Positions 24,537 to 33,285 of a stretch of 64,000 nucleotides of DNA are shown piece by piece; position 1 is the stretch's first letter; the number at the start of each line of letters is the position of its first letter. The notes beneath the pieces are model-generated. The model had not been told where the DNA came from and did no database searches. It saw nothing but the letters and a program-made list of their open reading frames with translations. Location: positions 1,674,001 through 1,738,000 of the forward strand of contig NC_021353.1 in NCBI RefSeq assembly GCF_000404225.1. Reading direction: 5' to 3'. The position numbers were made by a program, and so were the translations under genes. Source of the DNA: Candidatus Methanomassiliicoccus intestinalis Issoire-Mx1. GTDB taxonomy: Archaea; Thermoplasmatota; Thermoplasmata; Methanomassiliicoccales; Methanomassiliicoccaceae.

Positions 24537-25151
24537 TTACCAGTCTGACATCCATTCTCTGATCGAATCCAGAACAATATCATCTCTTACAGAGATCATC
24601 TTAGCAATATCATTCATACTGCAGTCTGGATGAAGAATAAACTCATGAATTATCTTTCTAACCATATAATCGGGAATTGAAGAAGTTGTTTCTCTTGCGG
24701 ATTGCAGGAGCTTTTCTTTCTCTGCGAGAAGCTCTTCCCGCCTATTGTTCAGCATATCAAGTTCATCTTCAATTTTCTTCATGCGATCTCTTAACTCAGA
24801 GACATCCTGCGACCCTTCTTTTTCAACCAAATCTTCGGCTGTTTGTTCTCTGGAAATTAATTCAGCACTGAATAGATTCGGCCCCATGTCAACCACCACG
24901 CTGAACGTCTGAATGGGATAGTACTTTCTCCTCTGCGGACCTTTGAGGTCGCTTTTCTCCGTATAGGATTCCACTAAGCCGTTTTCTTCCAGAACCTTGA
25001 GATGTTTTACCACAGCCTGCTGGCTGATGCCTAATTCCTTAGACAGTTGCAAAGGATAATGAGGTTCTCTGACTAATGCTTCTAAAATCTGCCGTCTCGC
25101 AGGATTTTCTATAACTGACAGTATTGAATCGAGATCGCTCATCTGTTCCAT
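24537..25151 (-). CDS. ArsR-type regulator, candidate heat-shock repressor
   Basis: A 204-residue protein. An N-terminal winged helix (LSVIENPARRQILEALVREP, HTH SKELGISQQAVVKHLKVLEE) is followed by a long coiled coil (about residues 115-160, LRDRMKKIEDELDMLNNRRE) and a C-terminal helical part. The layout resembles archaeal Phr/HSR1-like regulators. Its own promoter carries the same GTATACAACT arm as the cdc48-hsp20 operator, immediately before the start codon, suggesting autoregulation and control of the chaperone operon. The start may also be 25142. Confidence 0.72.
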   Translation of the reverse strand: MEQMSDLDSILSVIENPARRQILEALVREPHYPLQLSKELGISQQAVVKHLKVLEENGLVESYTEKSDLKGPQRRKYYPIQTFSVVVDMGPNLFSAELISREQTAEDLVEKEGSQDVSELRDRMKKIEDELDMLNNRREELLAEKEKLLQSARETTSSIPDYMVRKIIHEFILHPDCSMNDIAKMISVRDDIVLDSIREWMSDW

Positions 25152-25153
25152 CT

Positions 25154-25176
25154 CTATGTAACTATAAGTTGTATAC
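25154..25176 (-). promoter_or_regulatory. Imperfect copy of the cdc48 operator at the ArsR-type gene
   Basis: Minus-strand reading gives GTATACAACT-TAT-AGTT then mismatches, so one 10-bp arm is identical to the 19919 palindrome. It lies directly before the ATG and after an AAATAAATA box, in repressor position for a near-leaderless transcript. Confidence 0.65.
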
Positions 25177-25268
25177 TCAGTATTTATTTATTTCTGATAC
25201 TGAATAGGATCAGATACAGAATCCAGCAAAGGAATATCTACAAATATAGTACAGCCATTTGACAAGCG

Positions 25269-26321
25269 ATGCCTGGAGAGCTTGAAGAAGATCGGGTAAT
25301 GATTAAAGACTCAGCTGAAGCTAGTACAATCTACAACAAAGGGTGCTATGGGTATCCCATGTCTGGCGGAGGCTTGGAGCTTGACCTGATGGAGGCATCA
25401 TATCTTGTTGAGTCAAACCGGCTGGAAGTCGTGAACAGCGATGGCCCTATAACTCTGGAAGATCTGATTAGAGCGGCATCGCTGATCCACAGAGATTTTG
25501 AGATAGATTACACAGTGTACAGAGATCTAAGGCAGAGGGGATACATAGTTAAAACAGGCGGGGACTTTAATTTCCGTTTGTTCCCGCGAGGCGGAACACC
25601 AAATAACTCTCAAACCAAAAGCTGGGTAATGTCTGTAAGTGAGCGTGCAACTTTTCAGATCGATCCTTTTGTAGCCAGCATTGAACAAGCAGACCAAACA
25701 AGAAAAGAGCTCTTGACAGGAGTTGTTGACGAAGAAGGGGACATTACATACTACCACCCATGTAAATCCGAACCTAAGGGAAATGTAAACGTAAAGTGGG
25801 AAGGCGGACCCGCTGTAGCCTCGTTAATGGAAGACCGCGTTCTGGTATTTGATCAGAAGTCCGTAGAAAAGCTGCAGGATCACGGATACTATGGGAAACA
25901 AACAGGCGCCGTTCTTCAATTGTCATTGATTGAAGCTGCTCATCTTATGGAAAAAGGATGGCTGGAAGTCATCAGGATTGCTTCCAACAGGCGGATAAAT
26001 ACAGACCGTTTTAAGAAGAGAGCTTTGAAATTTCAGCCGGATTTTGATCTTAGGCTTGCAGTATACAACGATCTCCGGTCTAGATCATTAATAGTAAAAA
26101 CCGGATTCAAATATGGGTCGCATTTTAGAGTGTATGACGATGACCCAGACAAAACTCACGCCAGATGGCTGGTTCATTCAATACCGAATGACTATGAAAC
26201 GATCTGGCCAGAAATATCAAGGGCAGTTAGACTTGCACATGGCGTGAAAAAAGAGATTTTATTTGCCAGAGTCTCTTCTGAAAAAATAGAGTATATAAAG
26301 CTGACTAGAGTCAGACCCTAA
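25269..26321 (+). CDS. endA: tRNA-splicing endonuclease, fused double-repeat form
   Basis: A 350-residue protein made of two homologous repeats (GCYGYPMSGGGLELDLMEAS in repeat 1, GYYGKQTGAVLQLSLIEAAH in repeat 2), the homodimeric alpha-2 type. Catalytic residues are visible in repeat 2: Tyr/His in KYGSHFRVY, His in HARWLVHSIP and Lys in RLAHGVKKEI. It cuts introns at bulge-helix-bulge motifs. Repeat 1 lacks an equivalent catalytic triad, as expected for the structural half. A tRNA gene follows. Confidence 0.88.
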   Translation: MPGELEEDRVMIKDSAEASTIYNKGCYGYPMSGGGLELDLMEASYLVESNRLEVVNSDGPITLEDLIRAASLIHRDFEIDYTVYRDLRQRGYIVKTGGDFNFRLFPRGGTPNNSQTKSWVMSVSERATFQIDPFVASIEQADQTRKELLTGVVDEEGDITYYHPCKSEPKGNVNVKWEGGPAVASLMEDRVLVFDQKSVEKLQDHGYYGKQTGAVLQLSLIEAAHLMEKGWLEVIRIASNRRINTDRFKKRALKFQPDFDLRLAVYNDLRSRSLIVKTGFKYGSHFRVYDDDPDKTHARWLVHSIPNDYETIWPEISRAVRLAHGVKKEILFARVSSEKIEYIKLTRVRP

Positions 26322-26368
26322 ACTCCACCCAAAGCATATAAATATCGTCAGATATTGGGGAATGATAA

Positions 26369-26441
26369 GGGCTCATGGTCTAGCGGTTATGACGTCTCCT
26401 TCACACGGAGAAGATCGCCAGTTCGAATCTGGCTGAGCCCA
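26369..26441 (+). tRNA. tRNA-Val (CAC)
   Basis: Acceptor GGGCTCA/TGAGCCC plus discriminator A; anticodon stem CTCC/GGAG with loop TTCACAC, anticodon CAC; T loop GTTCGAATC. No encoded CCA and no intron. A TATA box (CATATAAATA, about 26336-26345) lies at the right distance. Confidence 0.95.
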
Positions 26442-26489
26442 CTTTATGTTTTTTAGTCCTGTGATTCATACAAAGCGGATACGCTCTGA

Positions 26490-27221
26490 TCAATCGTGAT
26501 TTTCCAATTGTTCCTTATTGTAATATGGACATTTTTCTTTTATGCATTCCTTATTTCTTTCACTAAAATCACATACTAATTTATCAGGTTTCTGCATTTG
26601 TATACCCAGATTAGAATCCACAAAGTCAATAGCGGTGTTCAATGCAATGAATGAATCACGTTTGCAACACCGTGGACCTCCGATTTTTCCAATTTCAATG
26701 AGGCATGTACCAGTCAAAGTGTTTACAAGTCCCCACTGAGTTTCACTGTATGGTGTGGATTTTGAGATTATGCTGTAAAACGCTCCGCAACTTACCGCGG
26801 CCCCGCAGGATCCAAAGTATCCACAAGCACCTGGAGGCACCTGCTTGCCGCGCTTTTCCATTTCATCCAAAGCAGCGGATATGTCATCAATATCTCCTCC
26901 AGCATTGTTGTATGCGGTAAGCAGTGATGCACCCACCAGGATATGATGCTTGACATCATGCATTCGCACTGCAGAATTCTTCATAATCGCAATTGCAATA
27001 TCATACGGGTTTTTTGATTCAGATCCAAGGCATGTTGTTTTTATTATGTTTATTGCTTTATTGTCATAACAGCTTTTACAGACACTGTGTCCATTGGCAC
27101 AGGAGCCTTCACAATCAAACTGTACTCCACATACAGAACAGATAGCGGTTTCTGGGGTGTTTCTGTAAAGTATGGGCTCTCCACACACAACACAAGTATT
27201 CAGACTCAACAAGTCAGTCAT
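26490..27221 (-). CDS. Cys-rich DUF5714 protein
   Basis: A 243-residue protein. CVVCGE and CSVCGV zinc-ribbon pairs occur at the N-terminus, then CEGSCANGHSVCKSC, followed by a helical domain with PPGACGYFGSCGAAVSCGAF and GGPRCCKRDS. The ending has CIKEKCPYY. The many Cys could bind Zn and an Fe-S or metal centre. The family is common in methanogens and often near methyltransferase genes; its function is not known to me. An AGGAGGA site precedes the start. Confidence 0.72.
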   Translation of the reverse strand: MTDLLSLNTCVVCGEPILYRNTPETAICSVCGVQFDCEGSCANGHSVCKSCYDNKAINIIKTTCLGSESKNPYDIAIAIMKNSAVRMHDVKHHILVGASLLTAYNNAGGDIDDISAALDEMEKRGKQVPPGACGYFGSCGAAVSCGAFYSIISKSTPYSETQWGLVNTLTGTCLIEIGKIGGPRCCKRDSFIALNTAIDFVDSNLGIQMQKPDKLVCDFSERNKECIKEKCPYYNKEQLENHD

Positions 27222-27456
27222 ATTACTCCTCCTTATTTGCTGTCTAAAAGATTTTTATGAGGCGATTACAACTACGATAATCACACAGCATCAAACAAAA
27301 GTGCTATTCAGCACTGAATTAAATTAAGCATTAATAGAGTCCATTGTTAATTAATAAATCTATCTATTAAATCGTTGAGCAGTTGTATATAAAACAACGT
27401 TAAAGGTATATATTCTCAAACTAGTAATGAAAAACTGCGAAGGATGAGGAGAGGCT
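27222..27456. other. Divergent promoter region
   Basis: AT-rich region between the divergent DUF5714 and ABC transporter genes. It has TATA-like GTTGTATATAAAACAAC (about 27374-27390, itself a short dyad) and AAGGTATATATTC (about 27402-27414), and AGGAGAGG before the ABC start. Confidence 0.5.
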
Positions 27457-28458
27457 ATGGAAAATATTATTGAAGTCAGGGATTTAAAAAAGATCTTTGA
27501 CAAAAACATTCGTGCAGTTGATGGAGTAAGCTTCGATGTAAAAGAAGGAGAGATCTTTGGCTTTTTAGGACCGAATGGTGCTGGAAAGTCAACAACGATT
27601 TCAATGATTACCACTCTTCTGACACCTACAAGCGGGCAGATAGTAATAGACGGTAAAGATTCTGTCAAATCGGCTAAACAAGTACGTAAAACAATTGGTT
27701 TGGTGCCGCAGGCTCTGACAGCCGATGACCAGCTGTCTGGAAGAGAGAATATGCAGCTGCAGGCAGACCTATACGATGTTCCCAAAAATGTTGCAAAAGA
27801 GAGGATAGATGAACTTCTTTCAATAGTGAAATTAGAAGAAGCTGCTGACAGACGTGTTGATACATATTCTGGAGGGATGAGAAAAAGGCTGGAATTAGCA
27901 GAAGGTCTGATTCATCATCCAAAGATATTGTTCTTAGATGAACCAACACTGGGATTGGATATCCAAACTAGAGAGATCATCTGGGAGTACATAACAAACA
28001 TAAAAAAACAAAGTGGAATGACTGTGTTCCTGACTACTCACTATCTAGAAGAAGCAGAATCTCTCTGTGACCGGATTGCAATAATTGATAGGGGAAAAAT
28101 CATAGTTATCGGTACACCTGATGAACTGAAAGCTTCACTGGGTGGAGATTTAATTGAAATCGAGGTTGATGAATCGCAGGAGTGCAGAAACACCTTGAGA
28201 TCAATACCTGGAATTGATGAAATCGAGTATAAAGATGGAAAATACATTCTTAGAACTCCAAATGGCGACAACGCCATGGAATCGATCTTATCTAGAATAG
28301 CTGAAGAGAGATGGAAGATTAAGAATATATCACTCCAGAAGCCCAGCATGAATCAGGTATTCTTGAAATACACAGGGAAATCATTGAGAGATGATGCTGG
28401 GAAGATGGACAAGTTTGCAGCAAGAGCCGCTGCAGCGCAGAACCGCAGAAGGCGATAA
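27457..28458 (+). CDS. ABC-2 type exporter ATPase
   Basis: A 333-residue DrrA-like ATPase. Walker A (GPNGAGKST), signature (YSGGMRKRLE) and Walker B (ILFLDEPTLGLD) are intact, and a long C-terminal domain (about 220-333) is typical of drug or lipid exporter ATPases. It is followed two bases after its stop by the permease gene, so the two form one transporter. The substrate is unknown. Confidence 0.88.
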   Translation: MENIIEVRDLKKIFDKNIRAVDGVSFDVKEGEIFGFLGPNGAGKSTTISMITTLLTPTSGQIVIDGKDSVKSAKQVRKTIGLVPQALTADDQLSGRENMQLQADLYDVPKNVAKERIDELLSIVKLEEAADRRVDTYSGGMRKRLELAEGLIHHPKILFLDEPTLGLDIQTREIIWEYITNIKKQSGMTVFLTTHYLEEAESLCDRIAIIDRGKIIVIGTPDELKASLGGDLIEIEVDESQECRNTLRSIPGIDEIEYKDGKYILRTPNGDNAMESILSRIAEERWKIKNISLQKPSMNQVFLKYTGKSLRDDAGKMDKFAARAAAAQNRRRR

Positions 28459-28459
28459 A

Positions 28460-29269
28460 ATGTCTGAATTGAAAACATACATCAGACAAACCTCTGCCCT
28501 TACAGGCAGAGAGTTGAAACATTGGTACAGAAGTAAAATGCAGATATTTATGGCGCTGATCCAGCCGGTTATATGGCTTGGTCTTTTTGGTTTTGCAATG
28601 AATGGTTTTATCAATTCAGCCATGGAGCAGGTGGGCCAGGAAATAGATTACATGAGCTTCCTGATCATAGGACTTGTAATAATTACAGCCTTGACTACAT
28701 CCATGAATGCAGGAATGTCTGTAGTATGGGACAGGAGATTTGGATTCCTTGAAAAACTAAAAGCAGCACCTGTGCCAAGAGGCGTCATTCCGCTCTCGAA
28801 GGTCTTGTCCACTACAGTCAAAGCCATAATTCAGTCCCTGTTGATTCTGATTATTGGACTTGCATTTGGCTTAAAGTTCATGGCGGGATTTAATGTATTA
28901 GACTTCCTAACGCTGATCCTGATCGTTGCGATGGTAGCTCTTACATTCTCTTCGATATTTGTTGCGCTGGGACTTGTAATCAAGAATCAGGATGTACTAA
29001 TGGGCATAAACATGCTTTTGAACCTTCCATTAATGTTTGCATCTGGCGTCCTGTTCCCAACCGCTTCATTCCCAGAAGCATTGAAGATAGTGGCAAATGT
29101 CAATCCACTTACTTACGCAGCAGATGCCGCCAGAAGAGTATCTGTCGGAGATGTGATGATATCAATTCCCAGCATGAGTCTGGGAATGGACATACTAGTA
29201 TTGGTTGTTGTAGCAGTAGTAATCACTGCACTGGGTATGTTTTTTGCAAGACGCGGTTTAAAGGCCTGA
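28460..29269 (+). CDS. ABC-2 type exporter permease
   Basis: A 269-residue protein from MSELKTYIRQTSALTGRELK, with six hydrophobic segments and the typical PLTYAADAARR motif near the end (about residue 215) of ABC-2 permeases. The longer upstream reading from 28391 overlaps the ATPase and is rejected. A hairpin follows its 3' end. Confidence 0.85.
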   Translation: MSELKTYIRQTSALTGRELKHWYRSKMQIFMALIQPVIWLGLFGFAMNGFINSAMEQVGQEIDYMSFLIIGLVIITALTTSMNAGMSVVWDRRFGFLEKLKAAPVPRGVIPLSKVLSTTVKAIIQSLLILIIGLAFGLKFMAGFNVLDFLTLILIVAMVALTFSSIFVALGLVIKNQDVLMGINMLLNLPLMFASGVLFPTASFPEALKIVANVNPLTYAADAARRVSVGDVMISIPSMSLGMDILVLVVVAVVITALGMFFARRGLKA

Positions 29270-29312
29270 TCCAATGCATATTTAAACTGAAAGCCTATCA
29301 CATCCAAAAAAA

Positions 29313-29337
29313 TGAGTTTGGCAAAATACCAAACTCA
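29313..29337 (+). terminator. Hairpin after the ABC exporter operon
   Basis: Nine-bp stem TGAGTTTGG/CCAAACTCA with a 7-base loop, about 45 bases after the permease stop and before the antiporter start. Only a weak T-run follows, so it may be a terminator or an attenuator. Confidence 0.45.
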
Positions 29338-29363
29338 CCTTTCTGCTAACTAGAGATCAGACT

Positions 29364-31220
29364 ATGGAAAGCGAGATTTACTTAGGCCTGCTCGCAATAT
29401 TCGTCATTGGAATTGGCGCCCAATGGCTGGGAAGATTGCTGAGAATTCCTCCGCTTTTAATATTATTACCTGCAGGTCTGATTGCAGGAGGTGTTTTTGG
29501 CATAGTAAAGCCGGAACAGATCTTTGGAGATCTCTTATATCCAGGAGTTACATTTTTAGTTTCTCTACTGCTTTTTCAAAGTGCATTAAAATTACATATT
29601 GCAGATCTTCCCGCTGAAAGCCGTAAACCTGTTGTCAGACTTACAAGCATAGGACTTTTGATCACAATTTTTGGAACCGCCGTACTGCTGTATTATGTGC
29701 TGGATGTAAGCATAGATATGGCCCTGTTAGTAGGCGCAATACTGGGAGTCTCTGGTCCTACAGTTATCGGTCCATTGATCAAATCAACTGGATTAAAAAG
29801 AAAGGTTGCCAGTGTTCTTGAATGGGAAGGTGTTTTCCTAGATCCAATTGGTGCAACAATAGGAATAGTTATTCTAAATGTTATATTGTCTGTAGGTCAT
29901 ACCAATCCTATTTTAAATCTCGTGATCTGCGCTGGATTCGGAATAGCTGTAGGAATAATCCTTGCAATACTGCTTACAATAATCCTCTCCAGAAATATGG
30001 TTTCTGATACCTTGGAAGCTGCGGTATGCCTGATGTTTGCGGTAATTGCCTTTACGTTTTCAGAAGTCATGGTGCCAGGTTCTGGATTATTCGCATCAAC
30101 AGTTCTAGGATTCATCTTAGGAAATCAAAGAGCTGTGTCTATGACCAGCATAAAAGGTTTCGGAATGACTGTTGAAGTTCTCATTATAGGAATATTATTT
30201 GTTACACTTGGAGCGCTGGTACCAATAAATGGACTTATAACATATATTGTTCCGATTGTAATCATATTAGTATTTGTTATACTAATTCTTCGTCCGCTAG
30301 CGTCCAGAATTGCGTTAAGCGGAACGAAGCTAAGCAAAAAAGAAAAGATTATGATTGCATTTATGGAACCTAGAGGTATTGTCGCAGCCGCTACAGCATC
30401 TCAATTTTCAGTATCATTGACACAGGCTGGCATAGGATGTGAATTTCTACTGCCTGTCGTATTTGGCGTAGTTCTTGGCGCAGGGATAATATACAGCATA
30501 ATCGCACTGCCACTGGCAAGGCATCTGGAGATCACAGAACCGCCGCGGCACGGAGTAGGATTTATCAGCAATAAGATGTGGGCCATAGAACTCGCAGGAA
30601 AACTAAAAGATGTGGGAGTTTCAACTCTGGTTTTTGTTACAGATTTTCCAGAGCGCATAGACAGTCCTCGGAAAGATGTGAAACTAGCATCCATTCACTA
30701 CAGCATGGACGATATTGATAAGGCACTGGAAGAAGCTTCGCTGTCGCAGCTGATTGTAGTTGCTCCGGAAAGCACAGCTGAGAGGCTTATCGAGTTCCAT
30801 GCCTCTGCCAAATTAGGTCGCAGATATGTCATGAATTTACCACACAATAATGTTGCATACCCATCCATCCTTCACTCCCAGAAAAGAAGCAGAATCGCAT
30901 TTTCTCCAAAATTATCTCAATACATTATTGAAAGTATGATTGAAAGCGGAGGAACTATCGAAATAATGGAAAAACTGACACCTGGAGATGTCGCATTAGC
31001 AATCGTGTATGCAAACGGCAATGTGGATATGTCTCCTGGAGATAAGGTATATTACGCTTCAGAATTAAATCCAATTGAGAAGAAGAGACTGATGAAAAAA
31101 GGTTTACCAGTTATAAGTTCCGGTGATGTGATTATTGGAATAAAGAAACACTATAATCATGCATCAGACATAAACTTCACAAATGATGTTCCCCAAGACT
31201 TAGTTGATAATGCATGTTGA
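29364..31220 (+). CDS. NhaP/CPA1-type Na+/H+ antiporter with C-terminal RCK-like part
   Basis: A 618-residue protein. About twelve membrane segments in the first 390 residues include GAILGVSGPTVIGPLIK and EWEGVFLDPIGATIGIV, the carboxylate-bearing helices of the CPA1 family. The C-terminal about 220 residues look like nucleotide-binding RCK/TrkA domains (IELAGKLKDVGVSTLVFVTD, then a second regulatory domain). Likely exports Na+ or K+ against H+, with gating by a ligand. Its 3' end overlaps that of the convergent cfbB gene by 64 bp. Confidence 0.85.
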   Translation: MESEIYLGLLAIFVIGIGAQWLGRLLRIPPLLILLPAGLIAGGVFGIVKPEQIFGDLLYPGVTFLVSLLLFQSALKLHIADLPAESRKPVVRLTSIGLLITIFGTAVLLYYVLDVSIDMALLVGAILGVSGPTVIGPLIKSTGLKRKVASVLEWEGVFLDPIGATIGIVILNVILSVGHTNPILNLVICAGFGIAVGIILAILLTIILSRNMVSDTLEAAVCLMFAVIAFTFSEVMVPGSGLFASTVLGFILGNQRAVSMTSIKGFGMTVEVLIIGILFVTLGALVPINGLITYIVPIVIILVFVILILRPLASRIALSGTKLSKKEKIMIAFMEPRGIVAAATASQFSVSLTQAGIGCEFLLPVVFGVVLGAGIIYSIIALPLARHLEITEPPRHGVGFISNKMWAIELAGKLKDVGVSTLVFVTDFPERIDSPRKDVKLASIHYSMDDIDKALEEASLSQLIVVAPESTAERLIEFHASAKLGRRYVMNLPHNNVAYPSILHSQKRSRIAFSPKLSQYIIESMIESGGTIEIMEKLTPGDVALAIVYANGNVDMSPGDKVYYASELNPIEKKRLMKKGLPVISSGDVIIGIKKHYNHASDINFTNDVPQDLVDNAC

Positions 31221-32509
31221 TGCATATACGTACCAATTGTCTTATTTACAATTTTACCATCAAATCCATTATTGAATCCCGTACCTCTCGAGATAGAATA
31301 TGCAAATGGCCCAGATGGTGACGGATCTAGATGAGAATAATGAAATTCATGAGATCTTATTTCTTGTCCTGCGAAAAGAAAATTATCTGGAGTAGCAGTA
31401 GCTTTTACATAAGACAGTCCCTGCCTCTGCTGCGTTTGAACAGCTTTCTCAGGGAATATATTAGCCATTTTATATTCATTCATATTGACAATAGATGAAC
31501 ATAATGTCATCATCCCACCACATTCGCCATACACTAATTTACCGTCATCTGAAAAAGTTTTTAATCCCTCAATAAAATCTTTATTAGAAGAGATTTCTGA
31601 AGCATAGATTTCTGGATATCCCCCGCCAAGGTATATTCCATCAACATCTGGGAGTGATTCTCCTTCAGTAGGCTTAAAATATTTCAAACATGCACCAGCA
31701 TAGTGGAGAGATTCTAAATTTTCATGATAATAAAATGAGTATGCTTTATCAAACGGTATTCCTATCTTAACATTCTCACAAGGTGAAGTTTCAAATGGAC
31801 AGTTAATATTAAACTGCATGTCAGCAGCATTGTCTGCAATTTCTTCTATTTGTGAAAAATCAATGTTCTCAACCATATCAGAAGTCTGTTTTAAAATCTT
31901 TGAATTATCAGACTCAAAGGTTGTGACTAAACCCAAATGACGTTCTGCCAGTTTCTCATGAAGTTTTTCTACAGTTCCAACTACTGGAATAGAAGTCAGA
32001 TTTTCAACTGCCTCAGTAGCTTTCTTTCTATGTCGGTCTCCGCTAACATTGTTCAAGATTACACCGGCGATTGTTACATCTGGATCCAGCATTTTGAATC
32101 CCAGAACGTGTGCTGCAGCACTTTTGGCTAAACTTCTAGCATTGACCACCAGGATAACTGGAGCACCAAGAAATTTTGCAATTTCTGCAGTGCTGCCATC
32201 ATCTCCTGTAGAGGTTAATCCATCATAGAGGCCTCTGACACCTTCGATAATGCTGATATCTGCATCTTGCGAAGCCCATCCAAATAAATTTTTAATTGTG
32301 ACTTGATCCATAAAAAAAGAGTCTAAATTCCTAGATTGTCTCTTACATGCCAGAGTATGAAACATGGGGTCGATGAAATCTGGACCCACTTTGTAACCCT
32401 GCACACATCGATGTTTAGACAAGCGGTTCATTATGCCAGCAGTAATTGCAGTCTTTCCAACACCGCTGCCAGTACCTGCAATAACTACTCTAGGATGATT
32501 ACTGCTCAA
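31157..32509 (-). CDS. cfbB: Ni-sirohydrochlorin a,c-diamide synthase
   Basis: A 450-residue cobyrinate-a,c-diamide-synthase family enzyme. An N-terminal P-loop (VVIAGTGSGVGKTAITAGIM) activates the substrate, and the class I glutaminase domain has GGGYPEIYAS and VYGECGGMMTL with the catalytic Cys region. It amidates two acetate side chains of Ni-sirohydrochlorin. It sits at the end of the five-gene cfb run and overlaps cfbC by four bases. In another setting the same family (CbiA) would act in B12, but the neighbours point to F430. Confidence 0.9.
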   Translation of the reverse strand: MSSNHPRVVIAGTGSGVGKTAITAGIMNRLSKHRCVQGYKVGPDFIDPMFHTLACKRQSRNLDSFFMDQVTIKNLFGWASQDADISIIEGVRGLYDGLTSTGDDGSTAEIAKFLGAPVILVVNARSLAKSAAAHVLGFKMLDPDVTIAGVILNNVSGDRHRKKATEAVENLTSIPVVGTVEKLHEKLAERHLGLVTTFESDNSKILKQTSDMVENIDFSQIEEIADNAADMQFNINCPFETSPCENVKIGIPFDKAYSFYYHENLESLHYAGACLKYFKPTEGESLPDVDGIYLGGGYPEIYASEISSNKDFIEGLKTFSDDGKLVYGECGGMMTLCSSIVNMNEYKMANIFPEKAVQTQQRQGLSYVKATATPDNFLFAGQEIRSHEFHYSHLDPSPSGPFAYSISRGTGFNNGFDGKIVNKTIGTYMHQHALSTKSWGTSFVKFMSDA

Positions 32510-33285
32510 TTAATCCCTCTTAGCATGCATCGGATCTCATCGGGAGTTACGGGAACGGGAACTGCAGCTGAGTCGTTAGAAAGAATAGCATCTCTAAGCT
32601 TTCTGTAGGCTTCTGCCTGAGAGCTTTCGGGAGCACCTTCTATAACAGTCATGCCGTGATTTTCACACTCCCTTACAGAAGAATGGCGAGGAATATAACC
32701 TATCATCTTTGAATGAATCATTGATGCAAATGTAGATACGGTATCCTTCTCATTCTCAGTTTCTCTGGAGTTACAGATTATACCTCCCAACTTAACATCA
32801 AGATTTGATAGGCCTCTGGCAATATTATTAGCAGCATACAGAGAAAGATATTCACCAGACGTCACTATGTAAACTTCATCTGCAAATCCTTCTCTAATCG
32901 GAGAAGCGAATCCCCCGCAAACTACGTCACCAGGAACATCATATAGCAAGAAGTCATCATCATCTTTCAGATAATTTTTAGATAATTCCTGCATAGCAAC
33001 TAATATACCTCTGCCGGCACATCCTACTCCAGCTAGTGGGCCTCCGACTTCTACACAATGGATTCCCCGGTATCCCTCGAACACAACTTCATTCAGACCT
33101 GACTTTTTTTGTTCAAGAAATGTAGGGATGCTCTTTCCACCCATAAGTGTCATACTGCCATCGGATTTGGGATCGCATCCAACATACCAGGCTTTTAAAC
33201 CAAGCTCTGCAACAGCTGCACATAAGTTCGCCGAAACTGTAGATTTTCCGATTCCGCCTTTTCCATATACAGCGATCTGTTTCAT
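32506..33285 (-). CDS. cfbC: Ni-sirohydrochlorin a,c-diamide reductive cyclase, NifH-like subunit
   Basis: A 259-residue NifH homologue. P-loop AVYGKGGIGKSTVSANL, switch DVPGDVVCGGF and cluster-ligand Cys residues (VGCAGRG and DVVCGG) are present. It supplies ATP-driven electrons to CfbD for the six-electron ring reduction and gamma-lactam formation of F430. It overlaps both neighbours by four bases (ATGA), so expression is tightly coupled. Confidence 0.9.
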   Translation of the reverse strand: MKQIAVYGKGGIGKSTVSANLCAAVAELGLKAWYVGCDPKSDGSMTLMGGKSIPTFLEQKKSGLNEVVFEGYRGIHCVEVGGPLAGVGCAGRGILVAMQELSKNYLKDDDDFLLYDVPGDVVCGGFASPIREGFADEVYIVTSGEYLSLYAANNIARGLSNLDVKLGGIICNSRETENEKDTVSTFASMIHSKMIGYIPRHSSVRECENHGMTVIEGAPESSQAEAYRKLRDAILSNDSAAVPVPVTPDEIRCMLRGIN

